From positions 1 to 49,468 of the forward strand of contig NZ_DAMAZC010000009.1 in the NCBI RefSeq assembly GCF_032075065.1: 49,468 nt of DNA, read 5' to 3'. Position numbers and translations under genes: made by a program. Origin of the DNA: Atlantibacter sp032075065 (lineage in GTDB: Bacteria; Pseudomonadota; Gammaproteobacteria; Enterobacterales; Enterobacteriaceae). Shown piece after piece: positions 1 to 7,979 of the stretch. The notes under the pieces are model-generated. The model was not told the origin of the DNA, did not search any database, and saw only the letters and a program-made list of their open reading frames with translations. How positions within the stretch are numbered: the first letter of the stretch is position 1; each line of letters begins with the position of its first letter.

Positions 1-628
1 GCGGAATCAGCTTCTCAGGGAAGTGATACGGGCCGTAGTTGTTAGAGCAGTTGGTCACGATGGTCGGCAAACCGTAGGTGCGACGCCAGGCACGAACCAG
101 ATGGTCGCTGGAGGCTTTCGAGGCAGAGTATGGGCTGCTTGGCGCATAAGGCGTTGTCTCGGTGAACAGCGGCAACGCCTCGCCCTGGCTGACTTCATCG
201 GGATGGGGGAGATCGCCATACACTTCATCGGTCGAGATATGGTGGAAGCGAAACGCCTGCTTGCGTTCGTCATCCAGGTCATTCCAGTAAGCACGCGTCG
301 CTTCAAGCAGGGTATAAGTGCCAACGATATTGGTTTCGATAAACGCCGCCGGACCGGTGATAGAGCGATCCACGTGGCTTTCTGCCGCCAGATGCATCAC
401 TGCATCGGGCTGATGCCGGGCAAATACGCGGTCCAGATCGGCGCGGGAGCAAATATCTACCTGCTCGAAAGCATAGCGATCGCTGGTAGATACCTCAGCC
501 AGCGATTCCAGATTGCCCGCATAGGTAAGTTTATCGAGGTTTACCACGGCATCCTGGGTATTTCTGATAATGTGACGCACAACAGCAGAGCCGATAAATC
601 CGGCACCACCCGTTACAAGAATTTTCAT
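1..628 (-). CDS. rfbB: dTDP-glucose 4,6-dehydratase, 3' part beyond window
   Basis: Converts dTDP-glucose to dTDP-4-keto-6-deoxyglucose, the second step of dTDP-L-rhamnose (and related deoxysugar) synthesis in the cytoplasm. About 209 N-terminal residues are visible, starting MKILVTGGAGFIGSAVV, which is the Rossmann GxxGxxG nucleotide-binding motif of short-chain dehydrogenases. Further on are STDEVYGD and YSASKAS, giving the catalytic Thr/Asp/Glu region and the YxxxK pair of RmlB-type enzymes. The gene runs off the left edge; rfbD, rfbA and rfbC may follow. It is separated from the upstream glycosyltransferase genes by 140 bp with a strong stem-loop, so it probably has its own promoter. The paralogue rffG has nearly the same sequence, but the polysaccharide-cluster setting favours rfbB. 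Confidence 0.88.
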   Translation of the reverse strand, partial: MKILVTGGAGFIGSAVVRHIIRNTQDAVVNLDKLTYAGNLESLAEVSTSDRYAFEQVDICSRADLDRVFARHQPDAVMHLAAESHVDRSITGPAAFIETNIVGTYTLLEATRAYWNDLDDERKQAFRFHHISTDEVYGDLPHPDEVSQGEALPLFTETTPYAPSSPYSASKASSDHLVRAWRRTYGLPTIVTNCSNNYGPYHFPEKLIP

Positions 629-728
629 AAGCGATAGCGACTTTTTTATGGGTTGGGGAAATTGCCAAAGCACCATCTTGTCCATTAAGACAGGGCGTTG
701 GTGGTAATAATATAAGGTATGAAGCCTG

Positions 729-768
729 AAACAGAGCGACATTGGGTTTTATCAATGTCGCTCTGTTT
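729..768. terminator. Strong stem-loop after the glycosyltransferase operon
   Basis: A perfect 16-bp stem (729-744 paired with 753-768) with an 8-base loop directly follows the stop codon of the 341-residue glycosyltransferase gene. On the plus strand it is followed by further T residues, and on the minus strand the stem itself ends in TTT. It looks like a bidirectional intrinsic terminator that separates the glycosyltransferase genes from rfbB. The 100 bp between it and rfbB contain a TATATT-like -10 candidate on the minus strand. Confidence 0.7.
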
Positions 769-1794
769 TTAAGAAATTAATGAGTAGGTTAACTCTCTGG
801 CATTATTTGCCAGCAACCGACGCGTTGGCTCTGAATTAACCAGATCACACAGCGTTTCAATCCATTTCTGCGGGTCGTTATTTAGCAGCACGCCATGAAT
901 ATCTTGTTCGATTAAATCGCTATATGGCGCACAGTTGCTGTACACACCCGCAGCGCCCATTCGAACAAAATCATAAAATTTTACCGGCCCACGAGCCCGA
1001 TTAAATTCAGTCTCGAGCAGCGGTGCGAGGCCGATATCCACATGATGATGCTGGGTATAATCCAGATAGTTTTGCCAGCTCATGGGGTGCAATACCGTTA
1101 CCCGCGGCAAATCGCGATAAAGTTTATAAATCTCATGCTCGCCAAAAATTTCAAAACTGGCTTGCGGACACGCGGCCAATACGCCCTCGACGACGTCTCT
1201 CAACCAATATTTCTCTGCCTGGTGAGAGCTCGAACCATGATAGGCAATTTTCACCGGTTCTTTCTCTTCCAGCAGTGGGGGGGTAGGTACGGCACCCACA
1301 ATATCCGGGTTGAGATGGGCATATTTCTTTGCCAGAAACGCCGTCGATACCCAGATGTTGTCACAATACGATGTGATCCAGCGGTGCTGTGCCGAAGAGC
1401 GGCGAATAATTTTAGTCCGGTAGGCTTTTGGGAGCGCCCCTAACGCTGAGGGATCAAACAGGTCATCATCCATAAAGTAGATAACCTGAGAAAGCGCATC
1501 GATATTGCGGGTGATTTCGCGCTGCCACTGCTGAGAAATAAAGCGGATGACTACAAGGACCGCCCCCCGATCAACGGTGATAGCGGGCGTGGTTAACGTG
1601 TCCACCAACTGGCACTCTGCGCCAGGAAAACGGCTTTTTATGGCCTCTCCAAAATACGCCAGCGTAGGTGAAAAACCCTCATGCAGGATCAATAGCGACC
1701 GACACGCCGTCCCGTTCTCAGGCTGAACCTCGCCGCTGTGCTTATTCAACTTCAGATAGGGCTTAAAAAAGGCCTTTCTGATCAGTTCATCCAT
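769..1794 (-). CDS. Glycosyltransferase, GT-B (GT4-like) fold
   Basis: Probable cytoplasmic glycosyltransferase for repeat-unit assembly of a surface polysaccharide; donor and acceptor cannot be told. The 341-residue protein has no signal peptide. The middle reads KIAYHGSSSHQAEK, which resembles the start of the C-terminal Rossmann domain of GT4-type enzymes, followed by a segment DIGLAPLLETEFNRARG and then VKFYDFVRMGAAGVYS, typical of the nucleotide-sugar binding half. The ATG at 1794 overlaps the end of the preceding gene by 13 bases, which indicates translational coupling. It is the last gene before the stem-loop at 729-768. Confidence 0.8.
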   Translation of the reverse strand: MDELIRKAFFKPYLKLNKHSGEVQPENGTACRSLLILHEGFSPTLAYFGEAIKSRFPGAECQLVDTLTTPAITVDRGAVLVVIRFISQQWQREITRNIDALSQVIYFMDDDLFDPSALGALPKAYRTKIIRRSSAQHRWITSYCDNIWVSTAFLAKKYAHLNPDIVGAVPTPPLLEEKEPVKIAYHGSSSHQAEKYWLRDVVEGVLAACPQASFEIFGEHEIYKLYRDLPRVTVLHPMSWQNYLDYTQHHHVDIGLAPLLETEFNRARGPVKFYDFVRMGAAGVYSNCAPYSDLIEQDIHGVLLNNDPQKWIETLCDLVNSEPTRRLLANNARELTYSLIS

Positions 1795-3815
1795 GGCAAC
1801 ACCACATTAGGAGCATGACTTAATGAAAAATCAGGGCGATCATAACTCAAATTCGGATTATATGCAGGGTCATTTTTTAACCGCTGCGCCCACCGTTTTT
1901 TCATATAGGTCAGCTCCTGTTGCGCGCGCGCCAGTTGCTGCGGTGTGGCATCTTTACCACGTGATACCGATTCGTGATGATAAAGTTCAGCAAACGGCGT
2001 CCAGACAATCCGCATTCCCGCCTCGCCAACCCGCAGACAATAATCTACGTCGTTAAAGGCCACCGGCAGATTCACCTCGTCTAACCCTCCCAGGTTCACG
2101 TAGAGCTGGCGATGGGTTAACAGACAGGCTGCCGTTACGGCGGACAGTTCCTGCGCGCTAACCGCCCGGCGTTGGTAGCCCGGCTCGTCGGCAGAAAGGC
2201 CGCTGTGAAAATGATCGGCGCAGCCGCCCGGCCCAACGGCATCTCCCGCATGTTGTATCCGACCATCGGTATAAAACAGTCTGGCGCCGACCGCCCCAAC
2301 GCCTGGCCGCAGCAATTGCGAGACCATCTCATCCAGCCACAACGGGTTCAGGACTTCGGTGTCATTATTAAGCAGGCATATCAACTCGCCCGTTGCTTCG
2401 CGCACCGCCGCGTTATTGATGGCCGAATAATTAAAGGGATGGTCCCAGCGGATAACCCGCACGCCATATGCCGTACTGATGTGGTCCAGATAGGCCAGCG
2501 CATCGGCATCATCACTCTGATTATCCATCACCACGATTTCGAGATTCGGGTAATGGGTATGCTGGATCAGGCTCTCAATACAGGGCCTGAGATGCGCCAG
2601 CGTATTGCGGGTGGGAATAATCACCGATACCCTCGGCAACTGCTCCGGCAATGGCCAGCGCCAGCGGCAGATGCCATGCGGTGCCGGTTCCACCGTAACG
2701 CCGGCTGGGACGTCAGTTAACCGACGCGCCATATTTTCATAGTCGTTCGGCTGCTGAACTGGCATTGGTAAATGCATTAACAGCGCGGGGATATGAACAA
2801 TATGCCCGGCCTCACACTGCCCGGCCAGTTGCAGCCACCAGCGGTGGCATTCCCCCGCATCGCCAGGCACTTGCGATGCGCCCTCTTCACGCCATAACCC
2901 GCACCAGCCAATGTAGTTTTGGCTGTACAGCAGTGTTTCATTCCAGTCCGGCTTGAAGTTCGGAGAGCAACGCTTCCCCTTTCCGTCCAGCATGTCGTGA
3001 TCGCCATAGACCCACTTCGCGTTGGGCGTCAGACGTAGCTGATGCGCCAGCCAGACCAACGCAGCCGGAGACAGCTGTGCGCCGACAGGTATGGCCCACT
3101 GCCATTCGCCTGACGGCCTGCCCGCCGTCGATGCGGCAGAGCTTTGCTCCAGAACGGTAATTTGCGCGGCCGGATAACACAGCGCCTTAATACTGGCCAG
3201 GGTACGCTTGTGCGCCGCCTCATCTCCCTCGCCTACCAGATGCAGGCAGATATCAGGGAGTTTGCCCCAGCGCTTCAACAGGCGATTAATTGCCAGCCGT
3301 TCACCGTGATGCAGGACATCGAAATTCGCCAGCCAGTGTTCATAGGCATGCAGCGGCTTGTCATCGCGGATTTTTCCAACAAGATCGTAAGCCTGCTGTA
3401 AATCGGTGAACCATAAATGCCAGCGCAGCCCCAGACGCCTGCGCTTTTGCGCATTCAGACGTTGATAAAAAGGCCCTATCCGGCGCAACCGCCGCCAGAT
3501 ACTTTCCACGGAAGATATCCATTCAAGCCGGGTAATTTCAAACTGATAATCGGCACCTTCACTACTGGCAAGCAGCGCCAGTTGGCTCGCGCCCTTTGGT
3601 AGAAAAACGACTTCCTGAAGCGTACCGCGACGCGTAACAGGCAAGACCTGCTCATGCCATATTCCCTGGCAACACTGCCAGCGCAGCCGGGTTTCACCCC
3701 GTTTATGGCTGGTACGCAGGGTTCCCAGAATTAACAACCAACCTGCGCGCGTAGAACATGAATTTGGCAGCATCAAAGACTGCCAATCGCAATTGCTATG
3801 CATAAGAGAATTCAC
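1782..3815 (-). CDS. Large GT2-family glycosyltransferase with degenerate first catalytic domain
   Basis: The protein has 677 residues: an N-terminal beta-rich segment (about 20-100), a degenerate GT-A domain (about 185-345) and a complete GT2 domain (about 393-620) starting PRVSVIIPTRN and containing LLNNDTEVLN and AFNDVDYCLRV. It is paralogous along its whole length to the protein at 9260-11377. In the first domain the paralogue has LLDHDDALP, but here the matching stretch is AIPVGAQLS, so the metal-binding acidic residues are lost, while the following GDHDMLDGKGKR is kept. I infer that only the second domain is catalytic. No transmembrane segment is evident. Start could be M1 or M5. Role: sugar transfer in polysaccharide assembly, specificity unknown. 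Confidence 0.82.
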   Translation of the reverse strand: MNSLMHSNCDWQSLMLPNSCSTRAGWLLILGTLRTSHKRGETRLRWQCCQGIWHEQVLPVTRRGTLQEVVFLPKGASQLALLASSEGADYQFEITRLEWISSVESIWRRLRRIGPFYQRLNAQKRRRLGLRWHLWFTDLQQAYDLVGKIRDDKPLHAYEHWLANFDVLHHGERLAINRLLKRWGKLPDICLHLVGEGDEAAHKRTLASIKALCYPAAQITVLEQSSAASTAGRPSGEWQWAIPVGAQLSPAALVWLAHQLRLTPNAKWVYGDHDMLDGKGKRCSPNFKPDWNETLLYSQNYIGWCGLWREEGASQVPGDAGECHRWWLQLAGQCEAGHIVHIPALLMHLPMPVQQPNDYENMARRLTDVPAGVTVEPAPHGICRWRWPLPEQLPRVSVIIPTRNTLAHLRPCIESLIQHTHYPNLEIVVMDNQSDDADALAYLDHISTAYGVRVIRWDHPFNYSAINNAAVREATGELICLLNNDTEVLNPLWLDEMVSQLLRPGVGAVGARLFYTDGRIQHAGDAVGPGGCADHFHSGLSADEPGYQRRAVSAQELSAVTAACLLTHRQLYVNLGGLDEVNLPVAFNDVDYCLRVGEAGMRIVWTPFAELYHHESVSRGKDATPQQLARAQQELTYMKKRWAQRLKNDPAYNPNLSYDRPDFSLSHAPNVVLPWMN

Positions 3816-3882
3816 AGACCTGAAGAGGGACGACCTTTTCCGGACGCTGCCGAAAACAGGTTAACGACGAAATAATGCAGGG

Positions 3883-4788
3883 TCAGCCCATCAGCTTTTT
3901 CACTCGATTACCCAGCCACGAGGACGCTTTTTGCGGAGTCTCTTCCGGCAACGCAGCCAGCTGTTCCTGGAGCCGTGCCATTTCCTCTTTAACCTGGGGT
4001 GCCAGTGAAGCAGCCAGCAAACAGGTTTCATCGTTGCGGTCGTGGGCTTTAAAGTAGGCTTTATGTTTTACCCGATTGGCCGTGGCGGCACTGCCGCGCA
4101 GATGTTTGCCCAGCAAAAACTCTTCCAGCGATTTGACCGCATAGTGGTTAACCCGCACCCCTTCCCAGAGCACCTCGTTACTGACGCCGTAACCGTGCCG
4201 TGGATGCAATACCAAATCATTGCCCTGCACATCGATATAGCGCCCATAACGTAAATTCGCGTAGTGGGGGTTATGAAAATGGTTTACGCGCTCGGGTCTA
4301 ACGACACTTTTAAAGTTATGGTGCACATTAAACTTCAGCGGTGCCCGGCGGGTAAAGCGCTCAACAACCAGCCCCTCCTCCGCGAAAAGCTCGCCGTTCG
4401 AACCAAAATTAGACCAGTTAAGGGCGATAGCGCTGACGCTTTCATCCTGGAAACGCGCGCTGAAATAGTCAGGCAGACTTTCGCCGGGCGTTAAGGGAAG
4501 TAAAAACTCATCAGCATCGATAAAAGCCAGCAGATCAATGTCGCGTGAACAGCTACGTAAAATTCGCTCATACGCCGGCAACTGGGGTTTTTGATTTTCC
4601 AGATCCGGCTGGTCGAACACAGTAACAATACCCAGACGCGCCAGTGAAGAGAGCAATTCCCTGCTCCCGTCACGGCTACCATTATCTGCTATAACAAACC
4701 CATCGACGCCCAAAACGCGGTGCCAGGCAATCCATTCAAGCAGGCCTGCGTACTCATCTTTAATGATGGCAGCAATATAGAGGTTCAA
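3883..4788 (-). CDS. GT92/GT2-like glycosyltransferase
   Basis: A 301-residue protein of the Glyco_tranf_2_4/GT92-like type. It starts NLYIAAIIKDEYAGLLEWIAWH, followed by VIADNGSRDGS and the metal-binding stretch FIDADEFLLP; these are the hallmarks of the family (N/E near the start, D.S.D and DxD). The C-terminal part is helical and charged and ends in a basic tail. It is paralogous to residues 1-270 of the protein at 7980-9197, but lacks that protein's extra C-terminal domain; the next gene upstream (4869-5249) encodes such a domain alone. Cytoplasmic, with unknown sugar specificity. Confidence 0.8.
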   Translation of the reverse strand: MNLYIAAIIKDEYAGLLEWIAWHRVLGVDGFVIADNGSRDGSRELLSSLARLGIVTVFDQPDLENQKPQLPAYERILRSCSRDIDLLAFIDADEFLLPLTPGESLPDYFSARFQDESVSAIALNWSNFGSNGELFAEEGLVVERFTRRAPLKFNVHHNFKSVVRPERVNHFHNPHYANLRYGRYIDVQGNDLVLHPRHGYGVSNEVLWEGVRVNHYAVKSLEEFLLGKHLRGSAATANRVKHKAYFKAHDRNDETCLLAASLAPQVKEEMARLQEQLAALPEETPQKASSWLGNRVKKLMG

Positions 4789-4868
4789 TATATATTCCGT
4801 TAATTATCAATATAGTTATGCCAGCCTTCGCAAAGCTATCGGCACTGGCATCGGCTAAGAGACTGTCC

Positions 4869-5249
4869 TTAGCCTTCCTGGAAAAAGTTCAGTTCCGTCA
4901 ACCACGTGATCAATCCATCGGACTCCATACCAATAGTTATCAGTGAAGAAAAAGGCACGTTGACCTTAAACCCACAGCATAACCGGGGATGGTTGTCCGC
5001 TGGCTGCTGTAAGATGGTTGCGACCACGTCAGGACGTTTAATGTTGAGGGGAAAGCTGTAAGTTCCAAGTTCATTCTTAACGGCAAGCCGCGGAGAACGT
5101 TGTCCTTCAGCCAGTAACCAACCACTAAGCTCTACGCGACCATTTGTCAGCTTAAGTGGAATTTTGTTTGATGATGTATCTATGTTCCAGCGCAACTCGC
5201 TATCTGATTTTGTTAGTGGCGCTGTGGAGAGCGTGTAACAGTTTGTCAT
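4869..5249 (-). CDS. Stand-alone 'LSGW' domain protein of polysaccharide cluster
   Basis: A 126-residue protein without signal peptide or membrane segment; I do not recognise a named family. Its core reads LSGWLLAEGQR, then SFPLNIKRPDVV, then CGFKVNVPF. The same order (GW, RPDV, SGF) is found in the C-terminal 110 residues of the glycosyltransferase at 7980-9197 and in the start of the broken gene at 6710-7976. It looks like a small beta-sandwich module, perhaps carbohydrate-binding, that serves the paralogous glycosyltransferase encoded just downstream (3883-4788). The ATG has no good Shine-Dalgarno sequence. The 219 bp between it and ugd are AT-rich and hold no gene I can support. Confidence 0.6.
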   Translation of the reverse strand: MTNCYTLSTAPLTKSDSELRWNIDTSSNKIPLKLTNGRVELSGWLLAEGQRSPRLAVKNELGTYSFPLNIKRPDVVATILQQPADNHPRLCCGFKVNVPFSSLITIGMESDGLITWLTELNFFQEG

Positions 5250-5468
5250 TTTATTCTGATGTTCACATTATTATAAATTTTATTGTTGAGTTGGCATGTT
5301 ACACAATGAGTAACAGCGCCACACAACTTATCGTAATGCAAGGTTTAAATTAATGTGCTTTTAAACCTTTGTTCTTTTGAACCCGTGAAATGCGTGTATC
5401 AGATAGTGATAGTTATTGAATTTAATTCCTCACTTACCTCCTGCAATGCAAATGTTGCGTTATTTTTA

Positions 5469-6635
5469 TCAATCAGAGCCAAACAGATCTCTGGTATAAA
5501 TTTTATCTGCTACATCGCACAGTTCACTGGCCATTCGGTTGCACAGTATCACGTCGCTAGTAGCTTTAAATTCAGCCAGGTCATGTATCACACGAGAATT
5601 AAAGAAATTATCTTCTTTCAGGGTAGGCTCAAATACCACAACCTCGATTCCCTTCGCCTTAATCCGCTTCATGATCCCCTGAATGGCAGAAGAGCGGAAA
5701 TTATCAGAACCCGCTTTCATTACCAGACGATAGATCCCGACTATTTTCGGTTGGCGTTTAAGCACGCTGTCAGCAATAAAGTCTTTGCGTGTAGTATTGG
5801 CATCGACGATAGCGCGGATCAAATTGTTAGGTACTTTTTGATAGTTCGCGAGCAGCTGCTTGGTGTCTTTCGGCAGGCAATAGCCACCATAGCCGAATGA
5901 AGGATTGTTATAGTGACTGCCGATACGTGGATCCAGTCCAATGCCTTCAATGATTTGACGGCTATCTAAACCATGAGACTGAGCATAGGTATCAAGCTCG
6001 TTAAAATAGGCGACCCGCATAGCAAGATAGGTATTGGCGAACAGTTTAATGGCTTCAGCTTCGGTACTACCCGTCAATAATACGGGCACGTCTTGCTCAA
6101 TGGCACCTTCTTTCAGCAGATCGGCAAACCGCTGGGCACGTTCGCTGCACTCGCCCACGACTATGCGTGACGGATGAAGATTGTCATAAAGGGCACGACC
6201 TTCACGCAAAAACTCTGGCGAGAAAATGAGATTTTCTGTGCCAAATTCCTGGCGCATGCGCTGTGTAAAGCCCACAGGAATAGTGGATTTAATCACCATA
6301 ATCGCACGCGGATTAATGCTGATCACATCACGGATAACGGCTTCAACAGTGCTGGTATTAAAGTAGTTAGTTTCGGGGTCGTAATCAGTCGGCGTTGCGA
6401 TAATAACAAAGTCAGCGATTTCATAAGCTTCAAACTTATCCAACGTTGCCCGTAGATCTAACGGCTTTGTGGCCAAATATTCTTCAAGCTCTTTATCCGC
6501 AATGGGTGATTGGCGCTGGTTAATCAGTTCGACTTTTTCTGGCACAACATCAAGGGCAATGACTTGATGATGTTGTGCCAGAAGTACGGCGTTAGATAGG
6601 CCGACGTAACCGGTACCGGTAATTGTTATGTTCAT
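5469..6635 (-). CDS. ugd: UDP-glucose 6-dehydrogenase
   Basis: Oxidises UDP-glucose to UDP-glucuronate with two NAD+, which supplies glucuronate for capsule or O-antigen (and for aminoarabinose lipid A changes). The start ATG at 6635 gives MNITITGTGYVGLSNAV, the NAD-binding GxGxxG motif at the very N-terminus; an upstream in-frame ATG would add 21 residues unlike the family. The length of 388 residues equals that of E. coli Ugd. FGYGGYCLPKDTKQL contains the catalytic cysteine. The gene lies inside the glycosyltransferase cluster instead of in the usual gnd-ugd position, which suggests a cluster-borne copy. Confidence 0.93.
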   Translation of the reverse strand: MNITITGTGYVGLSNAVLLAQHHQVIALDVVPEKVELINQRQSPIADKELEEYLATKPLDLRATLDKFEAYEIADFVIIATPTDYDPETNYFNTSTVEAVIRDVISINPRAIMVIKSTIPVGFTQRMRQEFGTENLIFSPEFLREGRALYDNLHPSRIVVGECSERAQRFADLLKEGAIEQDVPVLLTGSTEAEAIKLFANTYLAMRVAYFNELDTYAQSHGLDSRQIIEGIGLDPRIGSHYNNPSFGYGGYCLPKDTKQLLANYQKVPNNLIRAIVDANTTRKDFIADSVLKRQPKIVGIYRLVMKAGSDNFRSSAIQGIMKRIKAKGIEVVVFEPTLKEDNFFNSRVIHDLAEFKATSDVILCNRMASELCDVADKIYTRDLFGSD

Positions 6636-6709
6636 AATTTTACTCTCGAAAAAAATTTTAAGAACCCAATAAAATGAAATTCTTATACACACCAGCACTA
6701 CCAGCTTTA

Positions 6710-7780
6710 TTAATGCATTGAGCTTTTAAGATCATTCACTTTATTAAAATAAAAACTCAAAGATGATTCATGAAGGCTATTCGAATTATCAGAAAAAATT
6801 TTTTTATATTTTCTGGAGATTTCCGAAGTAAAACAAAAATTCTCTCTTGGAGGCATAATGATAAATCGCGAGGCTATTTCAATAATGATTTTCGTTGGTT
6901 TTTCATGTTCAATGATATTACAATCAATGCTTGCACCAGAGAAAACATGCACTACGCGCCTATACTTATTAACATAATAAAGTAGCATATTTATGGAATA
7001 CGAATCTCCAAAAAACACCACCACCTCATTAGATATGCTATCATTATTTTGGAAAACCCGAACCCATCCCCTATTTTTTACTTCATTATCGAATATAAGT
7101 TTTTGGTTAATTATTGAAAAATCCGCCTTTAATATTTTCTCTGACTTTGGAGGAGTAGTTTTAACGCCCAAGTCACCATATGACAATTGAACATAAAAAG
7201 GACACCGTAATTGTGGGAAATCAATACTCGTTTTCTTGAATTTTTTATATACATACTCAGCCACTTGTAATGCGGCAAAATCGCTCCAGTGTGTATCAGT
7301 CTTTGAGTATGAACAATCTCCAATCTCTCTTAAAAATTCTACAGGATTAATAATATTGTCATTAATCTCCAATAACTGTTCTACTGATGTCTTCGGAGAT
7401 TTTTTAAATGGATAATATGTAGATAAAACATTCTCTTTTGCTGGGGCCAAACAAAAAACATACTCAATATCATTTCTATACATATATGTTTTTGTTGTCT
7501 TAAAATATCTATTCCAAAGAGACAAATCATGTTTACTTATTATTCTCTGACCAACATATTGCTCTTTGCTATGATTAGAATCTTGGTCTAAAAAAAGATA
7601 GCCATTAAACCCTGTTAACACTTTTTGCACAGCACTAATGGATACCGACGCTATTATCATATCTTCATTATTAATAGTCACACCGATATCAAATGTTTGC
7701 ATTAAAGTAATTGCATAACTAAAACCACATATATTATCAGGTGCACAATTAAAAATAGTTATCACATCATTTCTTTTCAC
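6710..7780 (-). CDS. SGNH/AlgX-like polysaccharide-modifying enzyme, 3' part of a broken gene
   Basis: The 356-residue frame opens at a GTG. It contains SKTDTHWSDFAALQ and VVFFGDSYSINMLL, the DTHW and GDS motifs of AlgX/AlgJ-type SGNH esterase/acetyltransferase domains, so the ancestral protein probably handled O-acetyl groups on the polysaccharide. There is no signal peptide. The first 45 residues match the second half of the 'LSGW' domain found at 4869-5249, while the first half lies in another frame upstream (7767-7976). The GTG is therefore an internal codon by descent, and the product may be inactive or translated only as a fragment. AT-rich compared with its neighbours, like the gene at 7980-9197. 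Confidence 0.65.
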   Translation of the reverse strand: MKRNDVITIFNCAPDNICGFSYAITLMQTFDIGVTINNEDMIIASVSISAVQKVLTGFNGYLFLDQDSNHSKEQYVGQRIISKHDLSLWNRYFKTTKTYMYRNDIEYVFCLAPAKENVLSTYYPFKKSPKTSVEQLLEINDNIINPVEFLREIGDCSYSKTDTHWSDFAALQVAEYVYKKFKKTSIDFPQLRCPFYVQLSYGDLGVKTTPPKSEKILKADFSIINQKLIFDNEVKNRGWVRVFQNNDSISNEVVVFFGDSYSINMLLYYVNKYRRVVHVFSGASIDCNIIEHEKPTKIIIEIASRFIIMPPRENFCFTSEISRKYKKIFSDNSNSLHESSLSFYFNKVNDLKSSMH

Positions 7781-7976
7781 ATTGCAAGAAAAAGTTTTTT
7801 ATGCCATCACAAATAACATAAAAATCCGATGGTTTGTTTTTATAAAGCAACCATCCTGATAAATGCGGGGCAGAAAAATTTGATTTGGTATATTTAAAAG
7901 TTTGCGGACTATCGATTGAAAATCTAAATTCATCGATATTGTGTTTTTAAATAGATAATTTTATATCAAATTGCAT
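7767..7976 (-). pseudogene. Frameshifted 5' fragment of the SGNH gene ('LSGW' domain start)
   Basis: An ATG at 7976 lies three bases after the stop codon of the preceding gene. Read in that frame it gives nine codons, a TAA, and then an open stretch containing EFRFSIDSPQ and HLSGWLLYKNKPSDFY, ending at a TGA (7769-7767) that overlaps the start of the next frame. The stretch aligns with ELRWNID...LSGWLLAEG of the 126-residue protein at 4869-5249, and the alignment continues in the frame of 6710-7780 (RNDV, CGFSYAI). One nonsense codon and a one-base shift in the A-rich run near 7770-7777 thus split a single gene of about 420 codons. Confidence 0.6.
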
Positions 7977-7979
7977 ATA

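Noticed and set aside
5390..5468. Possible remnant frame after ugd on the minus strand (NATFALQEVSEELNSITITI)
   Set aside because: Too short, overlaps the ugd end in another frame, and no related gene is recognisable.
5355..5900. Long plus-strand frame across the end of ugd
   Set aside because: It is the antisense shadow of ugd and has no ribosome binding site or recognisable protein.
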